A DNA stretch of 64,000 bases from assembly GCA_013146195.2 (NCBI GenBank), contig CM028383.1:16701642-16765641 (forward strand). The letters run 5' to 3'. The stretch comes from Codonopsis lanceolata. Taxonomy: Eukaryota; Streptophyta; Magnoliopsida; Asterales; Campanulaceae. This document shows, piece by piece, positions 1-11,378 of the stretch. The notes under the pieces were generated by a model, which was not told the origin of the DNA, ran no database searches, and was given only the letters and a program-made list of their open reading frames with translations. A program made the translations under genes and the position numbers. Every line of letters starts with the position of its first letter. The first letter of the stretch is position 1.

Positions 1-864
1 TCTATTTTTATTGGTAATGAAAATTTAATTTGTTTATCTAAAGACTTTTAAAATCAATACCATATTCTAACCATGTGATATACACATTTTCTATTAGTAA
101 TAATAGTTGTAGATAAAAGACTTTTTAACCAACAATGTGAGATACATATTTTCTATTGGTAATAATATAAAAATGTCTTTATCTAATAACTTTTATTACC
201 AGTACTAATTTCTAAATAATGTGAGATGGATTTCTTTGTAACCAATGTGAGATCCATCATCTAAAAAGTTTTTAAACCAATATTACTTTTCTAACCAATG
301 TGAAATACTTCTCTTATTGTCAATAATGGTAACTTTTAAAATCAGCATCACTCTCTAACCATTGTAGGATACATATCCTCATTTGGTAATAATAGTAGAA
401 ATCTTTTATCTTAAAAAATTATAACAAATATTTATTTCTAAATAATGTGAGATACATCTCTTTTATTATATTGATGATAAAACTAAAAATCTTTTATCTA
501 AAGACTTTTAAAACCAACATCATTTTTTAACCAATATATGATATCTCTTCTATTAGTAATAATAGTAAAAGTCTTTTATCTAAAATTAAAATCAACATCA
601 CTTTATAACCAATGTGAGATATACATTTTCTATTGGTAATAATGGTAGAAGTCTTATATGTAAAGATTTAGGAAACCAAAATTACACTCTATCAAATGTA
701 TGATACATCTATTCTACTGGTAATAATAGTATTTTTAAAATCAATATTAATTTCTAACCAATATGAAATATATCACTTCTATTGATAATAATAGTAGATT
801 ACTTTGTAACCATTGTGAGATACATGCATTTATTCTATTTGTAAAAAAAATCTTTAATCTAACA

Positions 865-900
<36 letters not shown>

Positions 901-901
901 G
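865..901. repeat. (AAT)n microsatellite
   Basis: About a dozen uninterrupted AAT triplets lie just upstream of the hAT MITE, inside the tandem array. Confidence 0.9.
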
Positions 902-960
902 AAATAGTAATAGTAATAATAAAAATAATATTATAAAATTCTTATCATCATTGTCATAAA

Positions 961-1777
961 CAGTGTTCTAAAACTCCCCGCCTAGCTCCGCTTAGGCTCC
1001 TCTATACCGCCGCAACTTTCTTAGTCGTCGCCTAATCGAACAAGTCGACGTCTACGCCAAACCTCGCCGACCTTAATTTATTTTTATAGCTTTGATTATG
1101 TGGCATGTGGTGACCGGAGAAGGAAGGGGGGCGAACTGAAAAGGAAGGGGGAGTGGTAATGGTGAGGCAGAGAGGGATGTAGAAAGAAAATGGGTTTGAT
1201 TTTTGTGGATTTTCGGTGGGATGAGAGAGTGGATAGATTAAAGGGTTAGATCTAGAAGGAAAGAGATTGAATGATGAAAGAATGGGGAGAGTCGGTCTGT
1301 TGGAGAGAGAGAGAATAAAAAAAAGAAAAGAAGAAAAAATGGTTGCCGGTCTGCCAGATAGATAGAAGAAAGAAGAAAAAAAAAGATGAAGAAGAAGGGG
1401 GCTGTCTCGAAATTCAGAATTTAGAATGAGAAGGGATTAGGGAGAATATGTTAGACTGTGGGTTGTAGGGGGAGTAGTTAAGTGGAATAATATATTTTTT
1501 TGTTTTTAGTTCTAAACTTGGTTAGTTTATTGCTTTGAGGTTGTCGAAAAATGAGATTAATGGTAGGTTTGTATATTTTTGTTCATTTTACAACTATAGA
1601 CAAGTGTTTGATAAAATGACAAACATAAAAAAATTAAATTTGTAATCAATGTGTTTGATCTTTGATGTAAATTATTAAAAAAAGGTAATTATGCCTTAAT
1701 TCTAGGCCCGATTACGCCCCGACTAGTCCCCTAGGTGCTAGGCGCTAGTGTGCCGCCTAACGATTTTTAGAACCTTG
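961..1777. mobile_element. Non-autonomous hAT-type MITE with 8-bp TSD
   Basis: The 817-bp element is bounded by identical 8-bp direct repeats, gtcataaa, at 953-960 and 1778-1785. Its ends are inverted: the left starts cagtgttctaaaa and the right, reverse complemented, starts caaggttctaaaa. Multiple short CGCCTAG/CGCTTAGG-like motifs sit just inside both ends, as is usual for hAT subterminal regions. The interior is purine-rich (GGAGAAGG, GAAGAAG) and has no transposase frame. An 8-bp duplication plus these ends is diagnostic of the hAT superfamily. It must have been mobilised in trans. Confidence 0.88.
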
Positions 1778-2729
1778 GTCATAAATGGAAAAAAAAATTC
1801 GTCTAAATGAAAGCTTTTAACATAGATGCGTTAGTAGACACCTTAAATTTTGGACTTTATGGCATTAAAATACTTATTTTGAGACTTTTAAAATCATTAT
1901 TCACATTATAAAAATGTGAGATACTTTTTTTCTATTTCTATTGATAATAAAAGTTTAAGACTTTTATCTAAAAAATTTTAAAACAAACATCACTTTCTAA
2001 TCATGTGGTATACATCTTTTCAATTGGTAATAATATTATTTTAAAAACCAACACTAATTTCTAACAAATGTGAGATACATTATTCTTTAGTAATAATAAT
2101 AGTCTTTTATATAAAAACTTTTGAAATCAACATCTCTTTTAAATAATATGTGATACATCTCTTTTATAGGTTATAAGATAAAAATAATAATAGTAGTAAT
2201 ATTTTATCTAAAGAGTTTTGAAACCAACATCAATTTCTAAATAATGTGTGATGTATCTCTTGTATTGATAATAATATAAAAATTCTTTTATCTAAATACT
2301 TTTATAACCAATATATGTTTCTAAATAATGTGTATCTCTTTGTAACAAATGTGAAATACATTATCTAAAAATATTTTAAATCAATATCACTTTCCTAACC
2401 AGTGTGAAATACATATTTTTTTTTAACTAGTATTAAGCCTTTTATAAAAAGACTTTTAATACCTACATCACTCTCTAATCAATGTGGAATACATCTCATC
2501 ATTTGGTTATAGTAGTAGAAGTTTTTTATCTTAAAAAAAATCTAAAACCAACATCTCTTTTTATATAATGTGATACATCTCTTCTCTTCTTTTTTATTGA
2601 TAATAAAAGAAGAAGTCTTTTTATTTAAGGATTTTTAAAATAAACATCACTTTTTAACCAATATAAGATTTATCTATTTTATTATTAATAATAGTAATTT
2701 AAAACCAACATCAATTTATAACAAAGGTG

Positions 2730-2730
2730 T

Positions 2731-2799
<69 letters not shown>
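2730..2799. repeat. (TA)n(CA)n(TA)n microsatellite
   Basis: A TA run, then a CA run, then a shorter TA run, inside the tandem array. Confidence 0.95.
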
Positions 2800-3395
2800 T
2801 CTATTGCTAATAATAGTAAAAAATTATATAATCTAAAATAATTTAAAATCAACATCATTTTTTAACCAATGTGAGATATATATCTTCTATTGGTAATAAT
2901 GGTAGAAATCTTTTATCAAAATACTTTGAAAACCAATATCACTTTTTAACCAATGTATGATACATCTCTTCTATTGATAATTAATAATAGTATTTTTAAA
3001 ACAACATCAATTTCTAACCAATTTGAGATACATCTCTTCTATTGGTAATAATAGTAGAATATTTTGTAACCAATGTGAGATACATCTCTTATAAAAGTGA
3101 AAGTCTTTAATCTAAAGACTTTAAAATCTAACATTTTCTTTTTAAACAATGTGTTATGCATCTTTTTATCGGTAATAATATAAAATAATTTAAAATCAAT
3201 ATCATTTTCTAACCAATGTGAGATATACATCTTCTATTGGTAATAATGGTTAAAGTTATCAAACGACTTTGAAAACCAACATCATTTAACAAACCAATGT
3301 ATGATACATCTCTTCTATTGGTACTTAATAATAATACTTTTAAAACCAACATCAATTTCTAACCAATGTGAGATACATCACTTCTATTGTTGAAA

Positions 3396-5150
3396 AATTA
3401 GTGTTTTTAGTGAAAAAAATTGTTCAACTTGAGACACGAATTTTTTAACGTTCCATTTGTGTTGGATTATGCATGATTTACTTAAAACCATTAAGTTAGT
3501 TAACTTAAACAAACTACATTTTTAAAACCATAAATTATTTCAGCTGCCTACTTTTTTCAAAATAACTTTCGGCTGACGCTTCTACAAATAATTATTTAAA
3601 ATCGATTATTTCTCGATTTGTTCAAATATGATATTTCTAATATTTTTCTTGTTTGTGCTAGGAATTAGGATAAAATCTCATATTTTATATCTCTCGCACA
3701 AAATCCCTGCGATCTTGTTAAAGAATACTCTCATTCGATTTGATTATATTTCAAATTCAAATCTTGCCTCCAACGGTTTTAATCTCAAGCAACTCTATAT
3801 AAAGACCTTGGAATTAAAAATTTAAACACATTGAAGCATTCATTCTATCTCAAGCATAATTCTCATTTGAAGTGCCTCAGCCAAAACATTACCTAGACAT
3901 CCTTTGATTTCAATTTTTAACAATTAATCATTGTTGAGATATTTCTTACTTCTTTAATATTCATTAAGGAATCATTTAATTGTCTCACGATTGTGATTGA
4001 CTATCAATCATACTTCCTAAATATCGGTCTTTGTTATACACTGATCCATTCGTGATCACTTAGATTATTAATAATATTAGTACATTTCAAAAATCTAAGT
4101 TTGACCAATTTGGTAGTGAATGTAACAGTTTATACTGTGAACCACTTCAACTGCATTGTTTTTTACTCATTAGCTCTTACAAACTGTTCTAACACTTGAG
4201 CAGTCTCAACCTACTTAAGTATCAGCCAGTTAGTTTCATAAGTTGTTTACTTGTTTTATAAATTATTTTTCAATTCATTCTCTATAACTTATGATCTTTA
4301 AAAAACCTATCAAACAGTGTTAGCAGGCTGACCAATTTTCTCCTTCAGTGGCTTGATGTCCGATAAATTGTAGAAATCGAATTCTTGACCATCTAAGAGC
4401 AAGAACAACAGAGCTCCTTCTTTGGGGAGCTTAAGATCCATTTTTTTATTTTATTACAAAAATGACATTAAGCTCCTCATTTAAACTCCTTAATAAAAAT
4501 ACTCTTCCAACAATGCATAAACTTCAAGACTTTTACACACTCCACCATCTTTATCTCCACTAATTTAATATTTTTATAGAAAAATGACTAGAAATTTTAA
4601 AAAAAATCATAGAAAGTTTTCTGATATCCAAATAAAACAAACCAAGTCTCTATTTGTAGGAAAGAATGTTTACTTTAATACAAGAAAAAAAATATTTTTT
4701 AAAATTTTTTATGGCTAAAAATTGGCAAAAAAAAAAAAAAAAAGAAATGGGGAAAGAGAAAATGATGATAAAGCAGGAATTGACAGGAAGGGGCAGGAAT
4801 GGGCAGGCTTTGTCTTCAAAAATTTGACCCAAACGCTGTGTTTTGTTTCAATTTTTAACTTCGCTACGTCGTTTTGGCGTGGGAGCTTGTTTTAGGCGTG
4901 GGAGCTTGTTTTGCTCCTCAAATCCCCTTTTGCTTAATAAGCACCACAACAAGCATCTTTGTTATTTGTAAAAATCCCATTAAATGTCATAAGCTCCCCA
5001 GTAAGAGCTCTGTTGTAAATGGCCTAACACCATATCAGCTAATTGATAAAAGTTGTATTTCCGGCTGTAGCTTTTGAAGTTTTTCAAAACGATCTCTAAA
5101 GTTTTAAAAAGACTATTCACACACTTCTAGTCTTATTTTGTTGACAATTG
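3396..5150 (+). other. Possible solo-LTR-like sequence, no coding
   Basis: This stretch has no gene. A TATA-like ctatataaag lies at about 3796, followed by AT-rich leader-like sequence, as in LTR promoters. Its left border sequence (tttttagtgaaaaaa, then caacttgagacac) reappears to the right at about 5300-5330, so an insertion into a pre-existing repeat is plausible. No clear TG...CA ends or target duplication could be fixed. The Harbinger MITE at 4397-5024 is nested in it. Confidence 0.3.
4397..5024. mobile_element. PIF/Harbinger-type MITE with TAA TSD
   Basis: The 628-bp element is flanked by TAA at 4394-4396 and 5025-5027. Its ends are imperfect inverted repeats of about 45 bp: the left has gagcaagaacaacagagctc and the right, reverse complemented, has ggccatttacaacagagctc, both followed by a (t)ggggagctta motif. 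The interior carries an A-tract near 4730-4743 and a short tandem duplication, gcgtgggagcttgtttt, near 4880-4910. No transposase is present. A 3-bp TWA target fits PIF/Harbinger. Confidence 0.75.
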
Positions 5151-5161
5151 GACTTACAATT

Positions 5162-5493
5162 TGTTTGTTGGCGATAGTAATTGTGCAAATGTGCTCTACT
5201 TGGTGAGAACATTGAAATGATATATATTTATTTGTCCTAATCGAGTTTTGGATGAATAAAATATTAAGACTTAAAGTATAATATTTGTTAAAAAATAAAT
5301 GTTTTTAGTGAAAAAATTGTGCAACTTGAGACACAAATTTCTTTACGTGTTATTTGTTTGTTGGTAAAAGTAATTGTGCAAATGTGTTTTACTTGGTAAA
5401 AGCATCAAAATGATATATTTATTTGTCCAAATTAAGTTTTGGATAAATAAAATATCAAAGCTTAAAGTATGATGTTAGAAGTGAGTCATTATA
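5162..5493. repeat. Two tandem copies of a ~165-bp repeat
   Basis: The sequence from ttgtttgttgg through agtaattgtgcaaatgtg, tatttatttgtcc and aaaatat to cttaaagtat occurs twice head to tail, starting near 5162 and 5342. The copies are diverged. Nothing coding is seen. Confidence 0.7.
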
Positions 5494-5499
5494 AGTAAT

Positions 5500-5600
5500 G
5501 TCCCACTTTGAAGGGTTTTATCTCACATTGGTTAGAAATGAATATTAGTTATAAAAGTTTTTAAATATAAGTTTTCTACTATTGACAATAGAAGAAGTTA
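5500..5600 (-). repeat. Inverted stray copy of the 1-3390 repeat unit
   Basis: Read on the minus strand, this matches the array unit at 1-3390: ttctattgtcaatagtagaa, then an aaacttttataac segment, then ttctaaccaatgtgagata. It is the only clear inverted copy in the window. Confidence 0.6.
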
Positions 5601-5632
5601 TATACTAATACACATTATCATGTTGATTATTA

Positions 5633-5835
5633 CTCCATAAATGCAGGTTGATTTAGAAAAGTAATTGACTTGATTATTTATATTGGTTTAATGTGTAGTT
5701 TCCTTTAATGTCCATGTATGTGTGACCCATAATTAAAGTAAAGTGAAAAAGTAATGGTAAAGTGGTAAAAGTGATGTTCTAAAAAAGGTAAGTTTCAAAG
5801 TGGACAGACGAACGATAATTTAGGGACGGAGGGAG
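5633..5835. mobile_element. Stowaway-type MITE, left end degraded
   Basis: The right end gggacggagggag followed by TA (5836-5837) is the canonical Tc1/Mariner Stowaway terminus. The interior (attggtttaatgtgtagttt, cataattaaagtaaagtg) matches the better preserved copy at 10706-10963. The left end, tactccataaatg, has lost most of its inverted repeat. Confidence 0.75.
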
Positions 5836-5884
5836 TAATATATATTATTATTAGTTAATGACTAGAAATCTAAGAGTTTTTAAA

Positions 5885-6075
5885 GCCGTGGTGAGGTGAC
5901 ACAACCAAAATTTATATCAAATGGTGAAGTGACACAACCAAAATTTATCAAAATGTTTATATCGAAAGGTGGTGAGTATCAAAAAGTGGTGAAGTGAGAT
6001 AACCAATATTTATCAAAACTCAAAAGGTGATGAGTATCAAAAGGTTTATATTAAATGGTGGTGGGGTGACATAAC
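5885..6075. repeat. Short degenerate tandem repeats (ggtgaagtgacacaacc)
   Basis: Several diverged repeats of the phrase ggtg(a/g)agtga(c/g)acaacca(a)aatttatcaaaa lie between a Stowaway MITE and a TA microsatellite. No gene is seen. Confidence 0.6.
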
Positions 6076-6087
6076 TATAGTGCTCCT

Positions 6088-6090
<3 letters not shown>

Positions 6091-6144
<54 letters not shown>
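6091..6144. repeat. (TA)n microsatellite
   Basis: About 27 TA dinucleotides directly abut the Stowaway MITE that follows, consistent with the TA target preference of that family. Confidence 0.95.
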
Positions 6145-6145
<1 letters not shown>

Positions 6146-6395
6146 TCCCTCTATCCTTAAATTATCATTCAAGTTGACCTGGTGCACGGATTAAGAAAAA
6201 ATAATTAACTTAATTATTTATATTGGTTTAATGTGTAATTTTTTTTAAAGGCCGTGCGTATGTGGCTCATAATTAAAGTAGAGTGGAAAAATAAAGGGTA
6301 AAAATGATGTTCTAAAAAAATAAATTTGAATCTGAATAATTATTTTAAAACAAACGAAAAAAGAAAGAATGACCATAATTTAAGTAGGGATGGAG
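6145..6395. mobile_element. Stowaway-type MITE
   Basis: A 251-bp element flanked by TA dinucleotides. The left end ctccctctatcc is an imperfect inverted copy of the right end gtagggatggag. The interior shares gacctggtgcacgg and attggtttaatgtg with the other Stowaway copies in this window. Confidence 0.82.
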
Positions 6396-6399
6396 TAGA

Positions 6400-8130
6400 T
6401 TTTTAGCGGGAAAAAAATCCAAAGAGAAATACCAATAACTGTACGGACGATGTAATGAATGGTCGCCACAGACATGTAAAGAACACCATAGAAATTCTAC
6501 AGACGAAGGGGTCCCCTCCAACTGCAAACCATGTCAAGAACACATAAATTTTCGGCAAATGACGGGCCCACTATTTCATGGAGAACCCAAGCACGATTAT
6601 TAGTGGTTTCTTTAGGTGATGGAGTATTTTTCAATCTTAAAAGTATTTCCATATTTGATAAATCTAGCTTTTTATTACAACAATGTATACGGTATACAAT
6701 ACAATTTCTTTTTAAATATCTCTATAGAATAAAATTGAATTGTGCACAAAATAATATTTTGGGCATCACCAATACAATCGTGGAATTGATCCTACGTGGA
6801 CATAAGTAATTCACACCTTAAATTATATGTGTCATTTTTTATCTCTTTATTTATATTCAATCAAAATGAATCTTTCTAATACAAGTACGGATTTAATCTT
6901 ACGTGACATGTATTCCACCACTAATAATATTTGACAAAAAAATAAAAAAAGAAAAGAAAAGAGAACAACAATAGCAAGAGTTTTTGATAAGAACAATAAT
7001 AATTAGAATGTATCCGTACCCTCAAGTAGAATGTGTAGAATTGATATAGTTATTCACAATGTGAACAAATTTTGTTGCCACATCATATCCACACCCATCA
7101 TCCATATTTGCATTAAAAATATTTTTTCTTTTAAAAAGAATGTAACATATGTGACAACTAATTTAAATCACATCTACCTTAGGATTAGAGATACTCTTAT
7201 TAGATGTATCTTTTTACATTTGGAAGATCTTTCAAATAATAAAAAGATTTCATGTGAGACGGTTTTACGAATCTTAATTTATAAAACAAAATTATACTCT
7301 TTACAATTTTACCCACAAATACATGATGAATCAGGTTAAAAGATTCATTTTACGTAAAGTAGTCGTAATACTATTTTACCCAAAAATTTACCTCAAATAG
7401 TAAATATAGCTTAACACTATTGATACTTAAAAACTAATCGTTTCAAAGTACTTAGTGAAATCATTCTCTTGTTTTGTTTGAAAAAAAAGTGAAAAGAAAG
7501 TATAATAAATAAAAAGTCACTAACAGCACTCTTAACGGGGTATCTAACCCAAATGAAAGTGGAATTTTCCTCTGTAAAGGTGGATAAAAAAAATCGAATC
7601 AAATTTTTATTTGATTTGTATCAATATATGATAAAAATCAAAATCAAATCATATAACTACTTTTTAATTTTTATATTTTTTTTGGCATTTTAGTAATTAA
7701 AAAAAAAAGTACTCAATTCTATCTATAAATAGAGTTTGATTTGTTTTATTTGGATACCAAACCAATTTTCAAAATAAAGATGGTGTGCTATTTAAAAGTG
7801 TTGGAATTTGTACCACTGTTGTAAGAATTTTTGGTTTTGAATTAAATGAGTATCAAATAAATTAATTTATTGATTTTTAATGAATTGTGTTTGATTTGAG
7901 TGTATTTGATTTTATTGTTGTTCCTCGTATAATGGAAACCAAATTCATGACAAATTTTGTCAATAAGCTAGAATATCATATAGTTCAAGCCTCTTTATTT
8001 TCATTCTTAAAAAAATGAAAAAAAAAAAAACGCAAAAACTTGATTACTTGATGTAAGACTTGAACGACGAATGAGTTCCACTGAAATTCATACTACAGTA
8101 TATTAACGCTGGTAAAAACAATTCTAACAG
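6400..8130. other. AT-rich sequence without recognisable gene
   Basis: Only short frames occur and none shows a recognisable domain. A short more complex stretch at about 6440-6600 has no homology that I can name. I see nothing annotatable. Confidence 0.5.
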
Positions 8131-8135
8131 TGATA

Positions 8136-8484
8136 CATCACCCAATTTTTAATATTGTTGAATTTTCAAGCCTTTACATCATTTGATTTGAAAATTTTCA
8201 TTTTCTAGCAATTAATTAAAAATAATAATTAATAATAGTTAATATAAATTACGATATTAATCATTTACTATTAATATCTTCTATTATTAATAATAGTGAT
8301 AATGTATCCAAATTAAGCGGATACACTGAGCTTGAATATCTGGATATCTGACTTTCAATATATCCATAACTTTGAGGCCTAAACCTGTCAAAATGCAACA
8401 AAAACCGTGAACTAGGCAGGGGCTTTCCTTTCAAATGCACTCCGATATGAAAAATCAATAAACACACAGTTGAGATAATAATAG
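8136..8484. repeat. Paralogous segment A: flank plus truncated LTR
   Basis: 8136-8299 matches 10610-11031 (minus the Stowaway insertion). 8300-8484 matches the LTRs at 11032-11378 and 14941-15340 (taatgtatcc, aattaagcggatac, ctttgaggcctaaacctgtc, accgtgaactaggcaggggc). The LTR part is truncated on the right by the inverted-repeat element that starts near 8490. It retains a stretch (cacagttgagataataat) found in the LTR at 14941-15340 but deleted from the one at 11032-11378. Confidence 0.82.
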
Positions 8485-8974
8485 GCAAAAATTTGTGTAG
8501 GACGGTCTTACGGATTCTAAATTCGTAAGACGGAGCCCCATTTAGGAATTCACGGTTTAATAAATAAACATGATAATAAGTATTGTAATTGCATATTGGC
8601 TGAGTTGGTTGGTTACATCACCTTAGGGTTAAGCGCAAGGCGGAGGTCTATGGTTTGAAACTCTAAAGCTTGCAATTTTTGTTTTAATGCTTTTAATGAG
8701 AAATTCGTATATTTGCTCCGGTGCCCCTGTACTTTCAATGTTTGCCGTCGAAATTCTTATGTTCTTACATTACGCCTTGCAATTTAATCGTTTGACAGCT
8801 CCGTTAACCATCCGTTAGTATCAACTGCCTTGGCATACTTGACGGATGCTAACGAACTTTGACGAAATATTAAATGACACATTTAAAGCTAAACATGACA
8901 CATTGAAAACACAAAAGTGACACATTTTAATGTTAAAAGTGACACTATAAAAGAAATTTTATTATAATTTTTAT

Positions 8975-9069
8975 TAAAATATATAGTGACACCTTTAATA
9001 CTAAAAAGTGACACACTTAATACTAAAAAGTGACACACTTAATCTAAAAAGTGACACACTTAATGCTAA
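8975..9069. repeat. 22-bp minisatellite, block 1
   Basis: About four units of actaaaaagtgacacacttaat-type repeat. It is followed directly by a second copy of the ~190-bp module that precedes it. Confidence 0.85.
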
Positions 9070-9289
9070 AAAGTTTCTTACGCCTTGTAATTTAATCCTT
9101 TGGCAGCTCCGTTAACCATCAGTTAGTATCAACTGTCTTGGGATACTTGACGGATCCTAACGGACTTTGACGAAATATTAAATGACACATTTAAAGTCAA
9201 ACGTGACACATTGAAAACACAAAAGTGACACATTTTAATGTTAAAAGTGACACTATAAAAGAAAATTTATTATAATTTTTATTAAAATA

Positions 9290-9612
9290 CAAAGTGACAC
9301 TCTTAATACTAAAAAGTGACACCCTTAATACTAAAAAGTGACACCCTTAATACTAATAAGTGACACATTTAATACTAAAAAGTGACACTCTTAATACTAA
9401 AAAAGTGACACTCTTAATGCTAAAAAGTGACATTCTTAATACTAAAAAAGTGACACTCTTAATGCTAAAAAGTGACATTCTTAATACTAAAAAGTGACAC
9501 ACTTAATGCTAAAAAGTAACACTCATAATGCTAAAAAGTGACACTCTTAATGCTAAAAAGTGACACATTTAATACTAAAGAGTGACACATTTAATACTAA
9601 AAAGTGTCACTT
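9290..9612. repeat. 22-bp minisatellite, block 2
   Basis: About fourteen tandem units of a 22-bp motif (tactaaaaagtgacactctt and variants). Differences between units are point substitutions (acactc, acattc, acacat) and single-A length changes. Confidence 0.9.
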
Positions 9613-10027
9613 TAAAACTAATGTTGACTGCCAAAACTTAGCTGGGACGGTGATGTCGGTGGGACGGTGATGATCCTGTCGACGGTGATGTCGGTGGGAC
9701 GGATTCTGGCGGCTATACATGCTTTCTACCTAGTCGTCTGCTCTCTACTCTTCATTCCCCTGCTTTGAGGGTGCATGAATACCGGAAGGAATTCGCCTGC
9801 TCGAAGCGGACAATTGTTGGGAGGCCTTACAGTTTAATCATTTTTCAGTTCCGTTAGCCATCCGTTAGCATCAATTGCCTTGGGATACTTGACGGACCCT
9901 AATGAACTTTAACGAAATGTTGAATGACACATTTAAAGCCAAACGTGACACATTGAAAAGATAAAAGTGACACATTTTAAGGTTGAAAGTGACACTATAA
10001 AAGGAAATTTATATAATTCTCATTAAA

Positions 10028-10308
10028 ATACAAAGTAACACTCTTAATACTAAAAAGTGATACTCTTAATACTAAAAAGTTACACATTTAATACTAAAAA
10101 GTGACACTCTTAATACTAAAAAGTTACACATTTAATACTAAACAGTGACACTCTTAATACTAAAAAGTGACACATTTAATACTAAAAAGCGACACTCTTA
10201 ATACTAAAAAGTGACACATTTAATATTAAAAAGTGTCACTCTTAATACTAAAAAGTTACACATTTAATACTAAAAAGTGACACTCTTAATACTAAAAAGT
10301 GACAAATG
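10028..10308. repeat. 22-bp minisatellite, block 3
   Basis: About twelve further units of the same 22-bp motif. They follow the third copy of the ~190-bp module (ccgttagccatccgttagca, tgacacatttaaag) at about 9822-10010; the other module copies start near 8761 and 9071. Confidence 0.9.
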
Positions 10309-10705
10309 ATTAAATTACAAGGCGTGAGAAATATAAGAATTTCGGTGGCAAACAATAAAAGTGCAGGGGCACCGGAGCAAATAGAGGAACTTCCCATTAA
10401 TGAGAATTAAAACTAAATTGTGCAACTAGGGAGTTCCGAACAACTGACCTTTGATCAACCAAGTCTTCAAGCGCCAGTTTTGTCCATTGAGACAAACTTA
10501 TTTTTATGATTTCTATTAACATGTTTAATTATTAACCCGCAAATTTCTAAATGGAGCTCCATTTTACGGATAAGGATCCGTAAGACCGTCTTACAGGAGA
10601 CCACTACATCACCCAACTTTTAATATTGTTGAATTTTCAAGCCTCTACATCATTTGATTTGAAAATTTTCATTTTCTAGCCATTAATTAAAAATAATAAT
10701 TAATA

Positions 10706-10963
10706 CTCCCTCCGTCCCTAAATTATCATCCTCCTTTCCTTTTTCGTCCGTCCCAAAATAATTGTCCACTTTGAAACTTACCTTTTTAGAACATCACTTT
10801 TACCACTTTACCCTTACTTTTTCACCCTACTTTAATTATGGGCCACATACACATGGGCTTTAAAGGAAACTACATATTAAACCAATATTAATAATCCAGT
10901 CAAATAGGTTTTCTTAAACGGTGCGCCGGGTCAACCAGGACAATAAATTAGGGACGGAGGGAG
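10706..10963. mobile_element. Stowaway MITE with intact TIRs and TA TSD
   Basis: A 258-bp element starting ctccctccgtccctaaatta and ending taaattagggacggagggag, flanked by TA at 10704-10705 and 10964-10965. The paralogous segment at about 8218-8235 reads continuously through the same site (taattaataatagtt) with a single TA, so the pre-insertion allele is present in the same window. Non-coding. Confidence 0.95.
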
Positions 10964-11031
10964 TAATAGTTAATATAATATTACAATATTAATCATTTAC
11001 TATTAATATCTTCTATTATTAATAATAGTGA

Positions 11032-11378
11032 TAATGTATCCAAATTAAGCGGATACACTGAGCTTGAATATCTGGATATCTGACTTTCAATCTATCCGTA
11101 ACTTTGAGGCCTAAACCTGTCAAAAAGCAACAAAAACCGTGAACTAGGCAGGGGCTTTCCTTTCAAATGCATTCCGATATGTAAATTTATGAGCGTACAA
11201 CTTCCTTCTTCAGAAGTAAGACTTATATAGGGCCAGCCTTCAAGGCTGGGAGTTGAACATTGAAGGCGATGGCGTGAAAGGTGGGCATGTTCAAGGGCAC
11301 GTCTGGAACGTGTGGGCGGGTTTCATGGCATTGATTAACTCCCCATGTTCAAGACGACCGTTACCATGTAACTGAACA
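11032..11378 (-). repeat. 3' LTR of the deleted Tat element
   Basis: 347 bp, shared with 14941-15340 but lacking about 55 bp of it near 11185. On the minus strand it starts TGTTCAGTTACATGG. A minus-strand TATA-like ctatataag (plus strand cttatatag, near 11222) is the presumed LTR promoter. No matching TSD could be fixed. Confidence 0.75.

Larger units (their letters stand above)
1..3390. repeat. AT-rich degenerate tandem repeat array
   Basis: Units of roughly 80-95 bp recur head to tail on the plus strand. Each has the order: ccaatgtgagatacat, ctcttctattggtaataat, agtagaagtcttttatct, then aaaaccaacatcactttcta. At least 25 units are recognisable by eye, all diverged and variable in length. 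The array is interrupted by the hAT MITE at 961-1777 and by microsatellites. A single related unit occurs in reverse orientation near 5500-5600. I see no coding potential. It could be an old minisatellite or the expanded terminal part of a transposon. Confidence 0.75.
8490..10603. mobile_element. 2.1-kb inverted-repeat (foldback/MULE-like) element with minisatellites
   Basis: The arms at 8490-8790 and 10308-10603 are inverted repeats of about 300 bp. The outer parts share gacggtcttacgga and the inner parts share ttgctccggtgcccctgta. The outer arms also carry tRNA/SINE-like text (tggctgagttggttgg near 8599, ggtttgaaactc near 8653). The 1.5-kb loop is filled by direct repeats and has no transposase frame. 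The inner arms could instead be a second element nested in the first, since a clear terminal motif (about g-r-gaa-r-ttc) begins near 8699 and 10398. No unambiguous TSD was found. Confidence 0.65.

Noticed and set aside
8590..8665. tRNA gene or SINE head
   Set aside because: A- and B-box-like text is present, and diverged counterparts occur in both inverted arms. No cloverleaf can be completed, so it is annotated as part of the element.
9290..9612. Regularly repeated 22-bp units, CRISPR-like at first glance
   Set aside because: Units are directly adjacent with no unique spacers, lie in a plant TIR element, and no cas genes exist here. It is a minisatellite.
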